Numbered from the stretch's first letter, positions 49,358-58,081 are shown. The stretch: DNA of 64,000 nucleotides from Edwardsiella hoshinae NBRC 105699 = ATCC 33379 (GCF_000474215.1 NZ_BAUC01000021.1:98174-162173), one strand, 5' to 3'. The notes: generated by a model not told the origin, from the letters alone. Numbers and translations: made by a program.

Positions 49358-50071
49358 ATGTCTCAGGCTGAGCGTCGTTATGACCGCCTGTCTGTCCGGC
49401 TTTCTCTGATTATCAGCCGTCTGCTCGCGGGTGAAACGCTGAATATGCGCAAACTGGCCGCTGAGTTTGGCGTCTCGGAGCGTACCCTACATCGTGATTT
49501 CCGCGAGCGTCTGATTTATCTCGACCTCGAATATCAGGATGGCTGCTGCCGTCTGCTGACCGGAGGCCGTCAGGAGATTCGGGAGGAGGCCGCAATGCAG
49601 TTTGCCCGTCAGTCAGGCACTGGCGCGTTGTTTCCTGATATGGACCACCATCTGGTCAATTCATTGCTGAGCAGCAAGGACTCCTCGCCATGTCTTATCT
49701 GGCATCCGGGGGCATCCGTAACGTCTTCCCGCCCAGGCATCTTCACACGACTGGTCAGGGCGGTATCAGAAAACAGGAAGGTAACCCTGCTGGCTGACGG
49801 ATGCCGTTGCGACAACCTTGCCCCCTACCGACTGATTTTCAGCGCCGGTGGGTGGTTTCTGGTGGGGGAACACCTTGCCCGGATAACCGTTTTTGCACTG
49901 CACACAGTTCACTCCGTGACGTTTCACGCGGAAACCTTCACACCAGACGGACATTTCACCCGCATTCTGTCACACCCGGATTTTTTACAGGCGTTACCTC
50001 ATTTTCATGTTTTTCATTCACTACTCGCTGACGGCAGTTACGGGCAGCTTACCCATAAGGAACAGGCATGA
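49358..50071 (+). CDS. WYL-type transcriptional regulator (YfjR/YafY-like)
   Basis: A 237-residue regulator. An N-terminal DeoR-like helix-turn-helix (NMRKLAAEFGVSERTLHRDF, residues 30-50) is followed by a WYL-like sensor domain (LAPYRLIFSAGGWFLVGEHL). Such proteins sense nucleic acid or nucleotide ligands and often control defence islands. The stop overlaps the next gene in an ATGA junction, so it is coupled to the exported-protein cluster and may regulate it. The 260 bases before it (49098-49357) hold no clear gene. Confidence 0.85.
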   Translation: MSQAERRYDRLSVRLSLIISRLLAGETLNMRKLAAEFGVSERTLHRDFRERLIYLDLEYQDGCCRLLTGGRQEIREEAAMQFARQSGTGALFPDMDHHLVNSLLSSKDSSPCLIWHPGASVTSSRPGIFTRLVRAVSENRKVTLLADGCRCDNLAPYRLIFSAGGWFLVGEHLARITVFALHTVHSVTFHAETFTPDGHFTRILSHPDFLQALPHFHVFHSLLADGSYGQLTHKEQA

Positions 50072-50703
50072 AATTACTCACCTCGGCGGCGCTGGCCGCC
50101 AGCCTCTGCATTACCTCTGTGACCCCAGCCATCGCAGAAAATATCGTGGGTTCAGTTAAGGCCTGGCAGTACATGCAGGTTGATGGCTGGAAATCCGCTG
50201 ATGGATACGATGATAACCGCATGCATAACGAGTTATACCAGGCGGTCGTTCTTGATAATTATCCCTGGACGAATCACTTTCTGCTTCGTAGCAGAGGCGG
50301 TAGTTCGCTTTATCTGGCAGACAAGAAAGCTAAAACTGTCAAATACATCGATATAAAACCTCGCGACGAGTATCCGTTACATCTTCAGGTAGTTTATCGG
50401 GGAACTGATGACGGGAGTGGCTGTTATTTCGCCATTGTAGATGACCGAATGGCAAACTACTGGACGATTGTTGAAGATCGTCTTCTCTATCAGGACCCAC
50501 CTGTTGAAGACGTAGATGCGAAAGCTGCTGAGCTTAGAAAACAACTCACGCCGGAAGTCGTGATGATGGTGAAGGATAATTGTATTGACAAACAGCAGCA
50601 GGCTGCACTGGCAGCTAAGCGTTCTGAAAAAGATCGAGAGTTGCAACAGTGGGTAGCGAAACAGAGCCTGGCGGAATTATGTCGTCGTACCGGCAACTGC
50701 TGA
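50068..50703 (+). CDS. Exported protein of unknown function (211 residues)
   Basis: Has a clear Sec signal peptide (MKLLTSAALAASLCITSVTP, cleavage after AIA). The mature part starts ENIVGSVKAWQYMQVDGWKS and contains only a few cysteines, including a C-terminal CRRTGNC pair. A lysine/glutamate-rich helix (KQQQAALAAKRSEKDRELQQ) precedes the end. I do not recognise the family. It overlaps the WYL regulator and leads a run of envelope proteins. Confidence 0.75.
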   Translation: MKLLTSAALAASLCITSVTPAIAENIVGSVKAWQYMQVDGWKSADGYDDNRMHNELYQAVVLDNYPWTNHFLLRSRGGSSLYLADKKAKTVKYIDIKPRDEYPLHLQVVYRGTDDGSGCYFAIVDDRMANYWTIVEDRLLYQDPPVEDVDAKAAELRKQLTPEVVMMVKDNCIDKQQQAALAAKRSEKDRELQQWVAKQSLAELCRRTGNC

Positions 50704-50738
50704 CCCGCTGAAAACAACCATAACAGGGAGTTTTTAAC

Positions 50739-51191
50739 ATGAATATATTTACTACGCGTCTGACGACCTCTCTGGTGGTCATCGGCACTCTGCTGCTCTC
50801 CGGCTGCGACAGCAAGGAAGATGCAGGCGTGAAGACGATTGCCCGATTTAAGGACCTGACTCCGCCGCCCTTCAGCGACGTGGTGGCGCATAAATCCGAT
50901 ATCGAGCAGGAATGGGTAAAAAAGGATGCCTTCGGCACACCGCTATACACGGTAATGAAAACTCGCCAGTCGCCGGAAGGCTGTGAGTCCGGCAGTTATT
51001 ACTACATTGCTGATATGCAGCAGAAAACGGTGCAGCCGCTGATAGCAGCCCTGTGTCTCGCGGACAATATTACTCTGAGCTTCCTGATCGAGACCGACAG
51101 CTACACGGGTGAGAAATCGGTGGTGTATTCGCACGATGGCAAGGAAATGGGGAAACTCTTGCTGCCGGATAACCAGGAGAACCATCCATGA
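50739..51191 (+). CDS. Lipoprotein of unknown function
   Basis: A 150-residue protein with a lipobox LLSGC (cysteine near residue 23) followed by DSKED, which suggests retention in the inner membrane by aspartate at +2. The mature domain contains CESGSYYYIADMQQKTVQPL. YfjS of CP4-57 is a lipoprotein in a similar place, but homology is not certain. Its stop overlaps the next start by four bases. Confidence 0.75.
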   Translation: MNIFTTRLTTSLVVIGTLLLSGCDSKEDAGVKTIARFKDLTPPPFSDVVAHKSDIEQEWVKKDAFGTPLYTVMKTRQSPEGCESGSYYYIADMQQKTVQPLIAALCLADNITLSFLIETDSYTGEKSVVYSHDGKEMGKLLLPDNQENHP

Positions 51192-51640
51192 AGAAGCTGA
51201 AAGGTGTTATCTCTGCTGCAGTCCTGAGTCTGTATTTGCTGACACCGGCCCATGCTGATGGCGGTTTTCAGGGTGCCATCAAAGGCGGCATTCCGGCCTA
51301 CACCCGCGATGTAAAACACAACAAACCCTTCTGGTGTAACCAGTACAAACTGGTGAGAAAGATGTGTGAAGTGGTTTCGCAATCGGAAAATGGGCGCGTT
51401 GCCATTGTCAGAATGGTCCCCACCGACTGGAAATGCCCCAACGGTATCTGGGGTGTGGTTGACCGTTCTAATGGTGACGCCATGGAGTTGGTCCCGACGG
51501 CGAAAATGTCCCTGGAGCAGTACTGCAGCAAGGCATTCAGTGCAGGTTTTGTCAAACCACAGAACAGGAAATCACTGGCCGACGTCGTGATGTACTACAA
51601 CGGCAAGCCAGTCGGTTCTTTCGAATACATTGAAGAGTGA
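51188..51640 (+). CDS. Exported protein of unknown function, paralogous signal peptide
   Basis: A 150-residue protein with signal peptide MKKLKGVISAAVLSLYLLTP and cleavage after AHA. The mature part carries four cysteines (WCNQYKLVRKMC, DWKCPNG, QYCSKAF) that could form disulfides. Its signal peptide nearly equals that of the protein at 52305-52757. It is coupled to the lipoprotein upstream. Confidence 0.75.
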   Translation: MKKLKGVISAAVLSLYLLTPAHADGGFQGAIKGGIPAYTRDVKHNKPFWCNQYKLVRKMCEVVSQSENGRVAIVRMVPTDWKCPNGIWGVVDRSNGDAMELVPTAKMSLEQYCSKAFSAGFVKPQNRKSLADVVMYYNGKPVGSFEYIEE

Positions 51641-51702
51641 ACTCCCAGCCTCAGGGAGAAGCTTCCCGTATTCATTTAACACATTAAAAATAAAGGAAAA
51701 GA

Positions 51703-52245
51703 ATGAACTGGCATTATGAGAAAAATGGCGTGCGTCACGACAATGTGACCGAAGCCGACATAACCGAACGTATTCAGCGCGGGGAGCTGAATGCCTCAAC
51801 GCTGGTATGGCAACAGGGCATGACGGAATGGCAGCCGCTGTCAGCCACGCCGCTGGCAGATGTCCTGAAACAATGTGCGGTTCCCCCCGCGCTGCCCGGC
51901 AATCGTATCCCCGGAAGCGTGGTCTGGACGCTGGCCTTTGCGCCCCTGATTGGGTATGCCTTGGAGATGTGGACGGCCGGGCTGAGCGGAATGGAATTTG
52001 AAGAGGCGTATGCCGCCGTGACGGAGGGGCAATACTGGTTTATCACACTGATACTGAATATTGCGCTGGGGTATCTGGATGAACGACGGCTCCGTAAATC
52101 CGGCGTTGATACCGCCGCCTTTGGCTGGCTGGCCTGGCTGGTTCCGTTTTATCTGTGGCGTCGGGCAAAAGCCCTCGGACAGAAACCGGCTTACTTCTGG
52201 GTCTGGCTGGTCACGCTGACAGTGACAGTCCTGGGCGCAGGATAA
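51703..52245 (+). CDS. GYF_2 (DUF4339) domain membrane protein
   Basis: A 180-residue protein. The first 55 residues (MNWHYEKNGVRHDNVTEADI, TLVWQQGMTEWQPL) form a GYF_2/DUF4339 domain, a small protein-interaction module. About four hydrophobic segments follow, making an integral membrane protein with the domain in the cytoplasm. It sits between two exported proteins and may tie them to the inner membrane. Confidence 0.8.
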   Translation: MNWHYEKNGVRHDNVTEADITERIQRGELNASTLVWQQGMTEWQPLSATPLADVLKQCAVPPALPGNRIPGSVVWTLAFAPLIGYALEMWTAGLSGMEFEEAYAAVTEGQYWFITLILNIALGYLDERRLRKSGVDTAAFGWLAWLVPFYLWRRAKALGQKPAYFWVWLVTLTVTVLGAG

Positions 52246-52304
52246 CCGGCATCAGCGCTGTCCGGCCCGGATGAGCAGGCAAGTTAAATCAAGGAACAAT
52301 ATCA

Positions 52305-52757
52305 ATGAACAACATGCTGAAAAGTGTTATTTCCGCTGCGACCCTGAGTCTGTGTCTGCTGACACCCGCTCATGCAGAAGAGCAACGTTATATCAGTATC
52401 CGCAATACGGACACTGTGTGGGTGCCTGGTAATATCTGTGTTTACCGGTTCCGCCTTGACAACGGCGGCAGCGGGGAAGGCTTCGGGCCACTGACCCTTT
52501 CCCTGCGCCTGAAAGACGAACAGGGTAATACACTGGCTGTGGGGGAGATGGGCGTTGAGCCGTTTGGCGACAGCGATGCCTCCCGAACTCAGGATGCCTC
52601 ACTGGAACATGAATGTGTGGAAAACGTCAGTTCCGTCGAAATCATGAAGGCGACGGAAGCCTCTGAGGGTTACCAGACTGACCTGCCGCTGTCCGTGTTT
52701 GACCCGCAGTATTATCGTCCACTACCGGTGTCGGTTGCCGGAGGTAAGGCATCCTGA
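52305..52757 (+). CDS. Exported protein of unknown function (150 residues)
   Basis: Signal peptide [19 protein letters not shown] with cleavage after AHA. The mature part [20 protein letters not shown] followed by [11 protein letters not shown] suggests a beta-sandwich fold. Two cysteines may pair. It shares its signal peptide and length with the protein at 51188-51640. A terminator follows. Confidence 0.75.
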   Translation: MNNMLKSVISAATLSLCLLTPAHAEEQRYISIRNTDTVWVPGNICVYRFRLDNGGSGEGFGPLTLSLRLKDEQGNTLAVGEMGVEPFGDSDASRTQDASLEHECVENVSSVEIMKATEASEGYQTDLPLSVFDPQYYRPLPVSVAGGKAS

Positions 52758-52780
52758 TGCCATCATTACCCGGCTGTTCC

Positions 52781-52814
52781 AGCCCCTGTCGCTTATGCAA
52801 CAGGGGCTTTTTGT
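52781..52814 (+). terminator. Terminator ending the exported-protein cluster
   Basis: Stem AGCCCCTGT/ACAGGGGCT followed by TTTTTGTT, 24 bases past the stop at 52757. Confidence 0.88.
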
Positions 52815-52833
52815 TATTAAGGAAACAATCTGT

Positions 52834-53067
52834 ATGCCAGAACTTACTGTACTGCCTTATGGTCCGTTTACCCGCCAGCAGTCAGCGGCTGTGGCGTCAC
52901 AATACACCAACGTTGCTACAGAGGATGACCAGAACACACATTTTCGCCTGGTGGTCCGGAATACCGACGGCAGGATGCACTGGCGGGCCAGGAACTTTGA
53001 GCCGGAGGCGGGTTACTGGCTGAACCGCTATCTCACCAGCGATGGCATTCGCAGAGCCACAACGTAA
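52834..53067 (+). CDS. DUF905-family small protein
   Basis: A 77-residue protein resembling DUF905 proteins of CP4-type islands and plasmids: [20 protein letters not shown], then FRLVVRN and [13 protein letters not shown]. Function unknown. The ATG at 52834 has an AAGGAAAC site; a longer frame upstream runs through the terminator and is rejected. Terminators on both sides make it an independent unit. Confidence 0.75.
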   Translation: MPELTVLPYGPFTRQQSAAVASQYTNVATEDDQNTHFRLVVRNTDGRMHWRARNFEPEAGYWLNRYLTSDGIRRATT

Positions 53068-53122
53068 TACATACTACCGTTACCTTCAGCATACCACCCG
53101 CAACGATGTTATAAACAGAGCT

Positions 53123-53158
53123 AGGCCACACCTCCTTCGGGAAGTGTGGCCTTTCGTA
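53123..53158 (+). terminator. Terminator after the DUF905 gene
   Basis: Stem AGGCCACAC/GTGTGGCCT with a 12-base loop and a T-rich tail. Confidence 0.85.
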
Positions 53159-53186
53159 TTTTTATCGAGAGAATAAGGAGTTATCC

Positions 53187-54005
53187 ATGCGACTCGCCAG
53201 CCGCTTTGGCCGTATCAATCAGATCCGCCGCGACCGCCCCTTAACCCATGAAGAATTAATGCAGGTTGTTCCCAGCGTCTTCGGGGAAGGTAAGCACGTG
53301 TCCCGTTCAGACCATTACAGCTACATACCGACCATTACCCTGCTGGAGAACCTGCAGCGTGAAGGATTCCAGCCGTTCTTTGCCTGCCAGACCCGCGTCA
53401 GGGACCAGAGCCGCCGTGAGCATACGAAACATATGCTGCGCCTGCGTCGCTCCGGGCAGATAACCGGTCAGCAGGTGCCGGAAATTATCCTGCTCAATTC
53501 GCATGACGGTTCGTCCAGTTACCAGATGTTGCCGGGGTATTTCCGTGCCATCTGTACCAACGGTCTCGTCTGCGGGCAGTCATTTGGCGAGGTGCGAGTG
53601 CCACACCGGGGAAATGTCGTGGAGAAAGTGATTGAAGGCGCTTACGAAGTCCTCGGTGTGTTCGACCGGGTGGAAGAGAAGCGTGATGCGATGCAGTCGC
53701 TTTTACTCCCGCCACCGGCACAACAGGCTTTTGCCAGAGCCGCGCTGACGTACCGCTTCGGGGAAGAGCACCAGCCGGTGACGGAAGCGCAGATACTGAC
53801 ACCCCGCCGCTATGAAGACCGTCAGGATGACCTGTGGTCGGTTTTTAATCGGTGCCAGGAGAACCTGCTCAAAGGGGGGCTGCCAGGACGTACTGCCAAA
53901 GGCAAACGCAGCCATACCCGCGCGGTGAAAGGCATCGACGGCGACGTTAAGCTCAACCGGGCACTCTGGGTGATGGCGGAAAAACTGCAGCAGGCGCTGA
54001 GCTGA
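53187..54005 (+). CDS. DUF932 (YfjQ-like) protein
   Basis: A 272-residue protein of the DUF932 family found in CP4-57-like islands and plasmids. RFGRINQIRRDRPLTHEELM at the start, DQSRREHTKHMLRLRR and SYQMLPGYFRAICTNGLVCG in the middle are typical. The function is not known; the family is commonly listed beside antirestriction and RadC genes, as here. The 267 bases after it (54006-54272) show no gene. Confidence 0.85.
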   Translation: MRLASRFGRINQIRRDRPLTHEELMQVVPSVFGEGKHVSRSDHYSYIPTITLLENLQREGFQPFFACQTRVRDQSRREHTKHMLRLRRSGQITGQQVPEIILLNSHDGSSSYQMLPGYFRAICTNGLVCGQSFGEVRVPHRGNVVEKVIEGAYEVLGVFDRVEEKRDAMQSLLLPPPAQQAFARAALTYRFGEEHQPVTEAQILTPRRYEDRQDDLWSVFNRCQENLLKGGLPGRTAKGKRSHTRAVKGIDGDVKLNRALWVMAEKLQQALS

Positions 54006-54272
54006 TGCCACCACTGCCTGATAACGCCCACCCGGCCGCCATTAATCCTGCCCCCTGGAGAACAACCCCGGCAGCCGCCCCATCTCCGATGACGACCTGT
54101 GCGCCTGTGCTCACACCTTCTTTATCGTCCCGGTGAACTCAGTTTCTGCCGGTTAAGTCTCGCTGACGGCCACTGGCCCTCACACTGTGATGAAGACGGC
54201 TATGCGCAGTCCTGTCCGTCACTCCGATTGAACCGGTATCCCCAACATAATGAATGAAAGAGGAAAAACAAC

Positions 54273-54743
54273 ATGACCGATAACACTCTGCCACTGTTCA
54301 CACCCGCAGCAGATGCTCCTGCTGCGGCTCAGCATCAGATTATCGCTATACCGGTAACCGATGAGAACCGCATCAGCTTCTGGCCGCAGCACTTTGGCAG
54401 CATTCCGCAGTGGATAATCCTTGAGCCGACCATCTTCGCGTGGATGGACCGCTTCTGCACGGACTACAGCGGCGGCATCTGGAATTTTTACACGCTGAGC
54501 AACGGCGGCGCGTTTATGGCCCCGGAAGTGGAGAACGATGAACTCTGGTCGCTGTTTAACACGATGAACGGCAACGGCGGTGACATGAGTGCCGAAGCTG
54601 CAGGGATTGCGGTCTGTCTGATGGCTTTCAGCCACCATGCCTGCCGTACCGAATGCGACGCCATGACGGAGCACTACTACCGCCTGCGGGACTACGCGCT
54701 CAACCACACGGAATGCAACGCCATCATGCACATCATCGACTGA
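54273..54743 (+). CDS. ArdB/KlcA-family antirestriction protein
   Basis: A 156-residue protein of the family that includes KlcA, ArdB, YafX and YfjX, which interfere with type I restriction in vivo. The segments [40 protein letters not shown] and [20 protein letters not shown] are characteristic. It should protect the island during transfer. It is interesting that the same island carries a type III restriction operon. radC follows 11 bases later. Confidence 0.9.
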   Translation: MTDNTLPLFTPAADAPAAAQHQIIAIPVTDENRISFWPQHFGSIPQWIILEPTIFAWMDRFCTDYSGGIWNFYTLSNGGAFMAPEVENDELWSLFNTMNGNGGDMSAEAAGIAVCLMAFSHHACRTECDAMTEHYYRLRDYALNHTECNAIMHIID

Positions 54744-54754
54744 GGTCAGCCGCT

Positions 54755-55234
54755 ATGGAGCAACAGTTACCGTTGTTTGCCCGTGAATTAGCCCCTGCCG
54801 ACCAGCAGACAGTCAGGAAAGCCTTATCTCTGCTGGAGTGCCAGCTACGTGAAACCGGCGCGTCATTTACTTCCAGCCATGCCGTCCGCGACTGGCTGCG
54901 CCTGCAGCTCGCGTCACTGGAGCGGGAAGAGTTTACCGCGCTCTTTCTCGATAACCAGCATCGCCTGATAGCCCACGAAACGCTATTTACCGGCACCATC
55001 AACCATACGCAGGTCCATCCCCGCGAAGTGGTGAAGGCCGGTCTGAAGCATAACTGCGCCGCTGTCATTGTCGCCCATAGCCATCCCTCCGGGGAGGCTG
55101 AACCCAGCAAGGCAGACCGTCAGGTCACTACGCGTATTCAGCAGGCGCTGGACCTGGTTGATATCCGCTTGCTGGACCACCTGGTGGTCGGCGGCATGGA
55201 GATCACCTCGTTTGCAGATCGTGGCTGGCTGTAG
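54755..55234 (+). CDS. RadC-family JAB-domain protein (YfjY/YkfG-like)
   Basis: A 159-residue RadC protein. The JAB/MPN metalloprotease-like signature HxH-S-x7-D appears as [16 protein letters not shown], preceded by the conserved [20 protein letters not shown]. The N-terminal HhH region of long RadC proteins is missing, as usual for island versions. The ATG at 54755 is used. Part of the antirestriction/RadC/DUF987/toxin run. Confidence 0.93.
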   Translation: MEQQLPLFARELAPADQQTVRKALSLLECQLRETGASFTSSHAVRDWLRLQLASLEREEFTALFLDNQHRLIAHETLFTGTINHTQVHPREVVKAGLKHNCAAVIVAHSHPSGEAEPSKADRQVTTRIQQALDLVDIRLLDHLVVGGMEITSFADRGWL

Positions 55235-55254
55235 CACAACAGGAGAATAACCGA

Positions 55255-55476
55255 ATGAAAATTATCAGTAAACGTCAGGCTATGGCGATATACCGCCAGC
55301 ATCCGCAGTCCCGGTTGTTTCCCTTCTGCACGGGTAAATACAAATGGTCTGGCAGCATCTGCCACTACGCTGGGCAGGAGGTTCAGGATATCAGCGGTGT
55401 GCTCGCGGTCTTCGCTGAACGCCGTCAGAACCGCAACGGCCCCTATGTCGTATTACGCAGCGTCACGCTGAATTAA
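55255..55476 (+). CDS. DUF987 (YeeT-like) protein
   Basis: A 73-residue basic protein resembling YeeT/YkfH: MKIISKRQAMAIYRQHPQSR, then FCTGKYKWSG and CHYAGQEVQDISGVLAVFAE. Function unknown. It lies between radC and the antitoxin gene, its normal place in CP4-type islands. Confidence 0.85.
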   Translation: MKIISKRQAMAIYRQHPQSRLFPFCTGKYKWSGSICHYAGQEVQDISGVLAVFAERRQNRNGPYVVLRSVTLN

Positions 55477-55499
55477 CACACGTTTAAGGAAGGCTAAAA

Positions 55500-55859
55500 T
55501 TGTCGAATAAAATACCGACAGTAAACCACGATATCACTGAACCCTGGTGGGGGCTTAAACGCAGTATCACGCCCTGTTTTGGCGCACGGCTGGTGCAGTC
55601 GGGCAACTGTCTGCATTATCTCGCTGACCGGGCCAGCATCACCGGACAGTTCAGCGACGGGGATTTACGGCATCTCGACCAGGCATTTCCACTGCTGCTC
55701 AAACAGCTTGAACTGATGCTCACCAGCGGTGAACTCACTCCCCGCCATCAGCACTGTGTCACGCTCTATGCAAAAGGGCTGACCTGCGAGGCCGACTCCC
55801 TCGGCTCGCATGGTTACGTATACCTGGCGATTTATCCGACACCAGCGGCAACCGCGTAA
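55500..55859 (+). CDS. YeeU/CbeA-family antitoxin
   Basis: A 119-residue antitoxin of the CbeA/YeeU/YfjZ family. It contains [18 protein letters not shown] and [20 protein letters not shown]. In E. coli the protein counters CbtA by stabilising the MreB and FtsZ polymers that the toxin attacks. The start is a TTG preceded by AAGGAAGG at a good distance, which may lower its expression relative to the toxin. The toxin gene follows 50 bases later. Confidence 0.92.
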   Translation: MSNKIPTVNHDITEPWWGLKRSITPCFGARLVQSGNCLHYLADRASITGQFSDGDLRHLDQAFPLLLKQLELMLTSGELTPRHQHCVTLYAKGLTCEADSLGSHGYVYLAIYPTPAATA

Positions 55860-55909
55860 AGCTTCTTACTACTTACCCTCGTTTTACCCATCAACAAAGA
55901 GATCCCACT

Positions 55910-56287
55910 ATGCAAACCCAACCACTATCCTCAACGCAGGAGGCTACATCACGCCCGTCACCGGTGGAGATCTGGCAACGGCTTCTGAGCCACCTGTTGG
56001 ATCGTCACTACGGTCTGACGCTTAACGACACGCCGTTTGGCAACGACGGTGTGATTCAGGAGCATATCGACGCCGGTATATCACTGTGCGACGCCGTGAA
56101 TTTTATTGTGGAGAAGTACGATCTGGTGCGCATCGATCGTCACGGTTTCAGTACAGAAACACAGTTGCCGCGTCTCACCAGTATCGATATTCTCCGCGCC
56201 CGCAAAGCCACCGGGTTGATGACTCGCAACGATTACAGAACGGTGACCGACATCACCACCGGTAAATACCGTGGGGGGCATCGATGA
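55910..56287 (+). CDS. CbtA/YkfI/YpjF-family toxin
   Basis: A 125-residue toxin of the CbtA/YeeV family that blocks cell division and elongation by binding FtsZ and Mre[41 protein letters not shown] and [20 protein letters not shown] are characteristic. The first residues before [10 protein letters not shown] are longer than in some homologues. Its stop overlaps the next gene by four bases. Confidence 0.93.
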   Translation: MQTQPLSSTQEATSRPSPVEIWQRLLSHLLDRHYGLTLNDTPFGNDGVIQEHIDAGISLCDAVNFIVEKYDLVRIDRHGFSTETQLPRLTSIDILRARKATGLMTRNDYRTVTDITTGKYRGGHR

Positions 56288-56775
56288 AGTTATCCCTGAC
56301 GGTAGAAGCCGACGCCATCAACGTTCTGGCCCTGAATGCGGGCCGGATCGCTGTGGATATTGACGGCATTGAACTGGCTGCGCTGATCGATGTGGTCTGT
56401 GATAACGGTTATTCCCTTCGCGTTGCTGACTCCCCCGGAAAGCTGGTCGTTGAAGATCCGCTTCCACCCGTCGCCCGCGTTAATGGCATCCAGTGCAGTA
56501 CCGCGCATATTACGGAGAAAGACAACGCTCTGCTGTTTACTCTTTCACACCAGAATGAAGACTTTGGTGAGTCGGAATGGATTAGTTACACCGGGTCGGG
56601 TTATCTGCTCCACCTGGGTGCCTGGTCATTTCCGGTCTTACGCCTCAAACGTCTCGGTCTGTCGAAAGCCTGCCGTCGGTTAGTAGTGACGCTTATCCGT
56701 CGCTACGCCGTTGGCATTGTTCATCTGGATGCCTTTGGCGAAGTGCTGCCGGGCTTTGACATTTTCGACTGGTAA
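56284..56775 (+). CDS. DUF5983-like protein
   Basis: A 163-residue protein that commonly follows the CbtA toxin gene. It has an acidic N-terminal part ([20 protein letters not shown]) and a C-terminal [10 protein letters not shown]. Function unknown. Translational coupling to the toxin through the ATGA overlap suggests a linked role. Confidence 0.75.
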   Translation: MKLSLTVEADAINVLALNAGRIAVDIDGIELAALIDVVCDNGYSLRVADSPGKLVVEDPLPPVARVNGIQCSTAHITEKDNALLFTLSHQNEDFGESEWISYTGSGYLLHLGAWSFPVLRLKRLGLSKACRRLVVTLIRRYAVGIVHLDAFGEVLPGFDIFDW

Positions 56776-56806
56776 ATCTTCTCACCAATAAGCACAGGAT
56801 ATTCTC

Positions 56807-57010
56807 ATGGAGAAATTAACCACCGAAGTGGCTCTCAACGTTCTGATTGACTGGCTGCAGGACAACATCGATTGTGGGAACATGATTATTTTCGACAACG
56901 ACGAAGACAACACCGATTCAGCAGTGCTGTTGCCCTGGATTGAACGTGCGCGTCAGGACGTTCGCGATCTCCGTCATCTTCAACTTCTGCGACAGACCAG
57001 TACAGATTAA
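56807..57010 (+). CDS. DUF957-family small protein
   Basis: A 67-residue acidic protein (MEKLTTEVALNVLIDWLQDN, then FDNDEDNTDSAVLLPWIERA) of the DUF957 kind found after the CbtA locus in CP4-type islands. Function unknown. A terminator follows at 57043-57073. Confidence 0.75.
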   Translation: MEKLTTEVALNVLIDWLQDNIDCGNMIIFDNDEDNTDSAVLLPWIERARQDVRDLRHLQLLRQTSTD

Positions 57011-57042
57011 CCACCGAACAGTACTCATCACTTACTCATAAT

Positions 57043-57073
57043 CGCCAGCCCTCACCGGCTGGCGCTTTGCTTT
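57043..57073 (+). terminator. Terminator after the DUF957 gene
   Basis: Stem CGCCAGCC/GGCTGGCG with a CTCACC-like loop followed by a modest T-rich tail, ahead of the DUF4942 gene. Confidence 0.75.
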
Positions 57074-57090
57074 ATATAAGGAACGAAATA

Positions 57091-57935
57091 ATGTCAGAGC
57101 TTACTCTCACCAAACCCGAAGTATTAACCGGCCACACCGACGTGATTTGCTCCACCAGCATTGAGCGTATTGTCACGGGACGTAATGCCGCGCTGGCGCA
57201 GATTGAAGTGCTCATGCAACAACTGGACGATGTTTCGATGCTGACCCGCAGTATCGGGGGAAAAACCGCGCTGGACTGGGCTATGAAGCAGGATTTCCGT
57301 TGCGGCTGCTGGTTGATGGAGAAACCAGAAGCGGCGATGAAAGCTATTACCCGTAATCTCGATCGCAGCATATGGCGAGACCTGATGAAGAAGTCGGGCA
57401 TGATTTCGCTCATGGATGCTCAGGCTCATGACCAGTGGTACAACAGTCTGGAAAAGGATGACATTCCTGCCGTCAGCGAAGAGAATATTCTCAGCACGTT
57501 TGAGCAACTGCATCTGAACAAGGGCGAGGTGTTTGAGCGCGGAGTGATAAATGTGTTCAAAGGTTTAAGCTGGAATTTTAAGACAAATTCCCCTGCAAGT
57601 TTGGGGCGAAAATTATCGTTACCGGACTAGTCAAGTTCGATCGGTGGGGATTTGGGCTTAACTGGGGCTGGCAGCGTGACCGGTTAGCTGACCTTGAGCG
57701 TATGCTGATGCTTCTTGATGGCAAACCGGTTCCCTACAACCGCGCTGACGTTACCCGTCGTCTCAGCGATCATATCCATGAGAACAGGCACAGTAACCGT
57801 TACGAGGATGAGATGTTTGTGATTAAGTATTTTCAGAAGGGAACTGCACACATCGTATTCAAGCGACCTGAGTTGATTGATAAGCTGAACAACATCATCG
57901 CCCGACACTATCCGGGAGCACTGCCAGCGAGATGA
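57091..57935 (+). pseudogene. DUF4942 gene broken by a frameshift
   Basis: The first frame (57091-57630) reads from MSELTLTKPEVLTGHTDVIC to FKGLSWNFKTN and then leaves similarity. From about 57590 the next frame continues PCKFGAKIIVTGLVKFDRWG and QRDRLADLERMLMLLDGKPV to a stop at 57935. A single base appears to be lost within 57584-57592, close to TTCCCC. An intact protein would have about 280 residues. DUF4942 genes normally close this island type. Function unknown. Confidence 0.85.
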
Positions 57936-57990
57936 GAGGTGAGTGAGTTGTCCGAAGCTATCTCAGGTGAGCCAGTGCAAGCCGGACGGC

Positions 57991-58015
57991 AATGGCATAC
58001 TGGATGGCATACCGA
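57991..58015. repeat. Candidate integrase arm-type repeats, right
   Basis: Two direct copies of ATGGCATAC separated as in the left pair at 29452-29476. Together with the adjacent attachment repeat this marks the right end of the element. Confidence 0.65.
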
Positions 58016-58027
58016 AAAAAACAAGCA

Positions 58028-58060
58028 TAAAAAAGGCCATGCTAATCAATAGCATGGCCT
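58028..58060 (-). terminator. Terminator of the tRNA-Asp gene
   Basis: Stem AGGCCATGCTA/TAGCATGGCCT with an ATCAA loop and a minus-strand T-run, seven bases past the tRNA 3' end. It lies inside the island side of the junction, so the element brings its own terminator for the restored tRNA gene. Confidence 0.9.
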
Positions 58061-58061
58061 C

Positions 58062-58081
58062 GAATAGTGGCGGAACGGACG
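58062..58081. repeat. Right attachment repeat (attR core)
   Basis: Identical to 29315-29334. It covers the last 14 bases of the intact tRNA-Asp plus six bases beyond, so integration keeps the tRNA whole. Confidence 0.93.

Larger units (their letters stand above)
29315..58081. mobile_element. 28.8-kb CP4-57/P4-type integrative island at tRNA-Asp
   Basis: The element lies between 20-bp direct repeats (29315-29334 and 58062-58081) that copy the 3' end of the tRNA-Asp gene. It begins with a tyrosine integrase directed inward and contains a replication/AlpA block, a restriction operon and a tail of genes typical of E. coli CP4-57 and CP4-44 (YfjP, WYL regulator, DUF932, ArdB, RadC/YfjY, DUF987, YeeU/CbtA, DUF5983, DUF957, DUF4942). 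No capsid, tail or lysis genes are seen. The core genes on either side resume without overlap. Confidence 0.92.

Noticed and set aside
29315..58081. A complete prophage
   Set aside because: No terminase, capsid, tail, holin or lysin genes; the contents fit a P4/CP4-57-type satellite or island.
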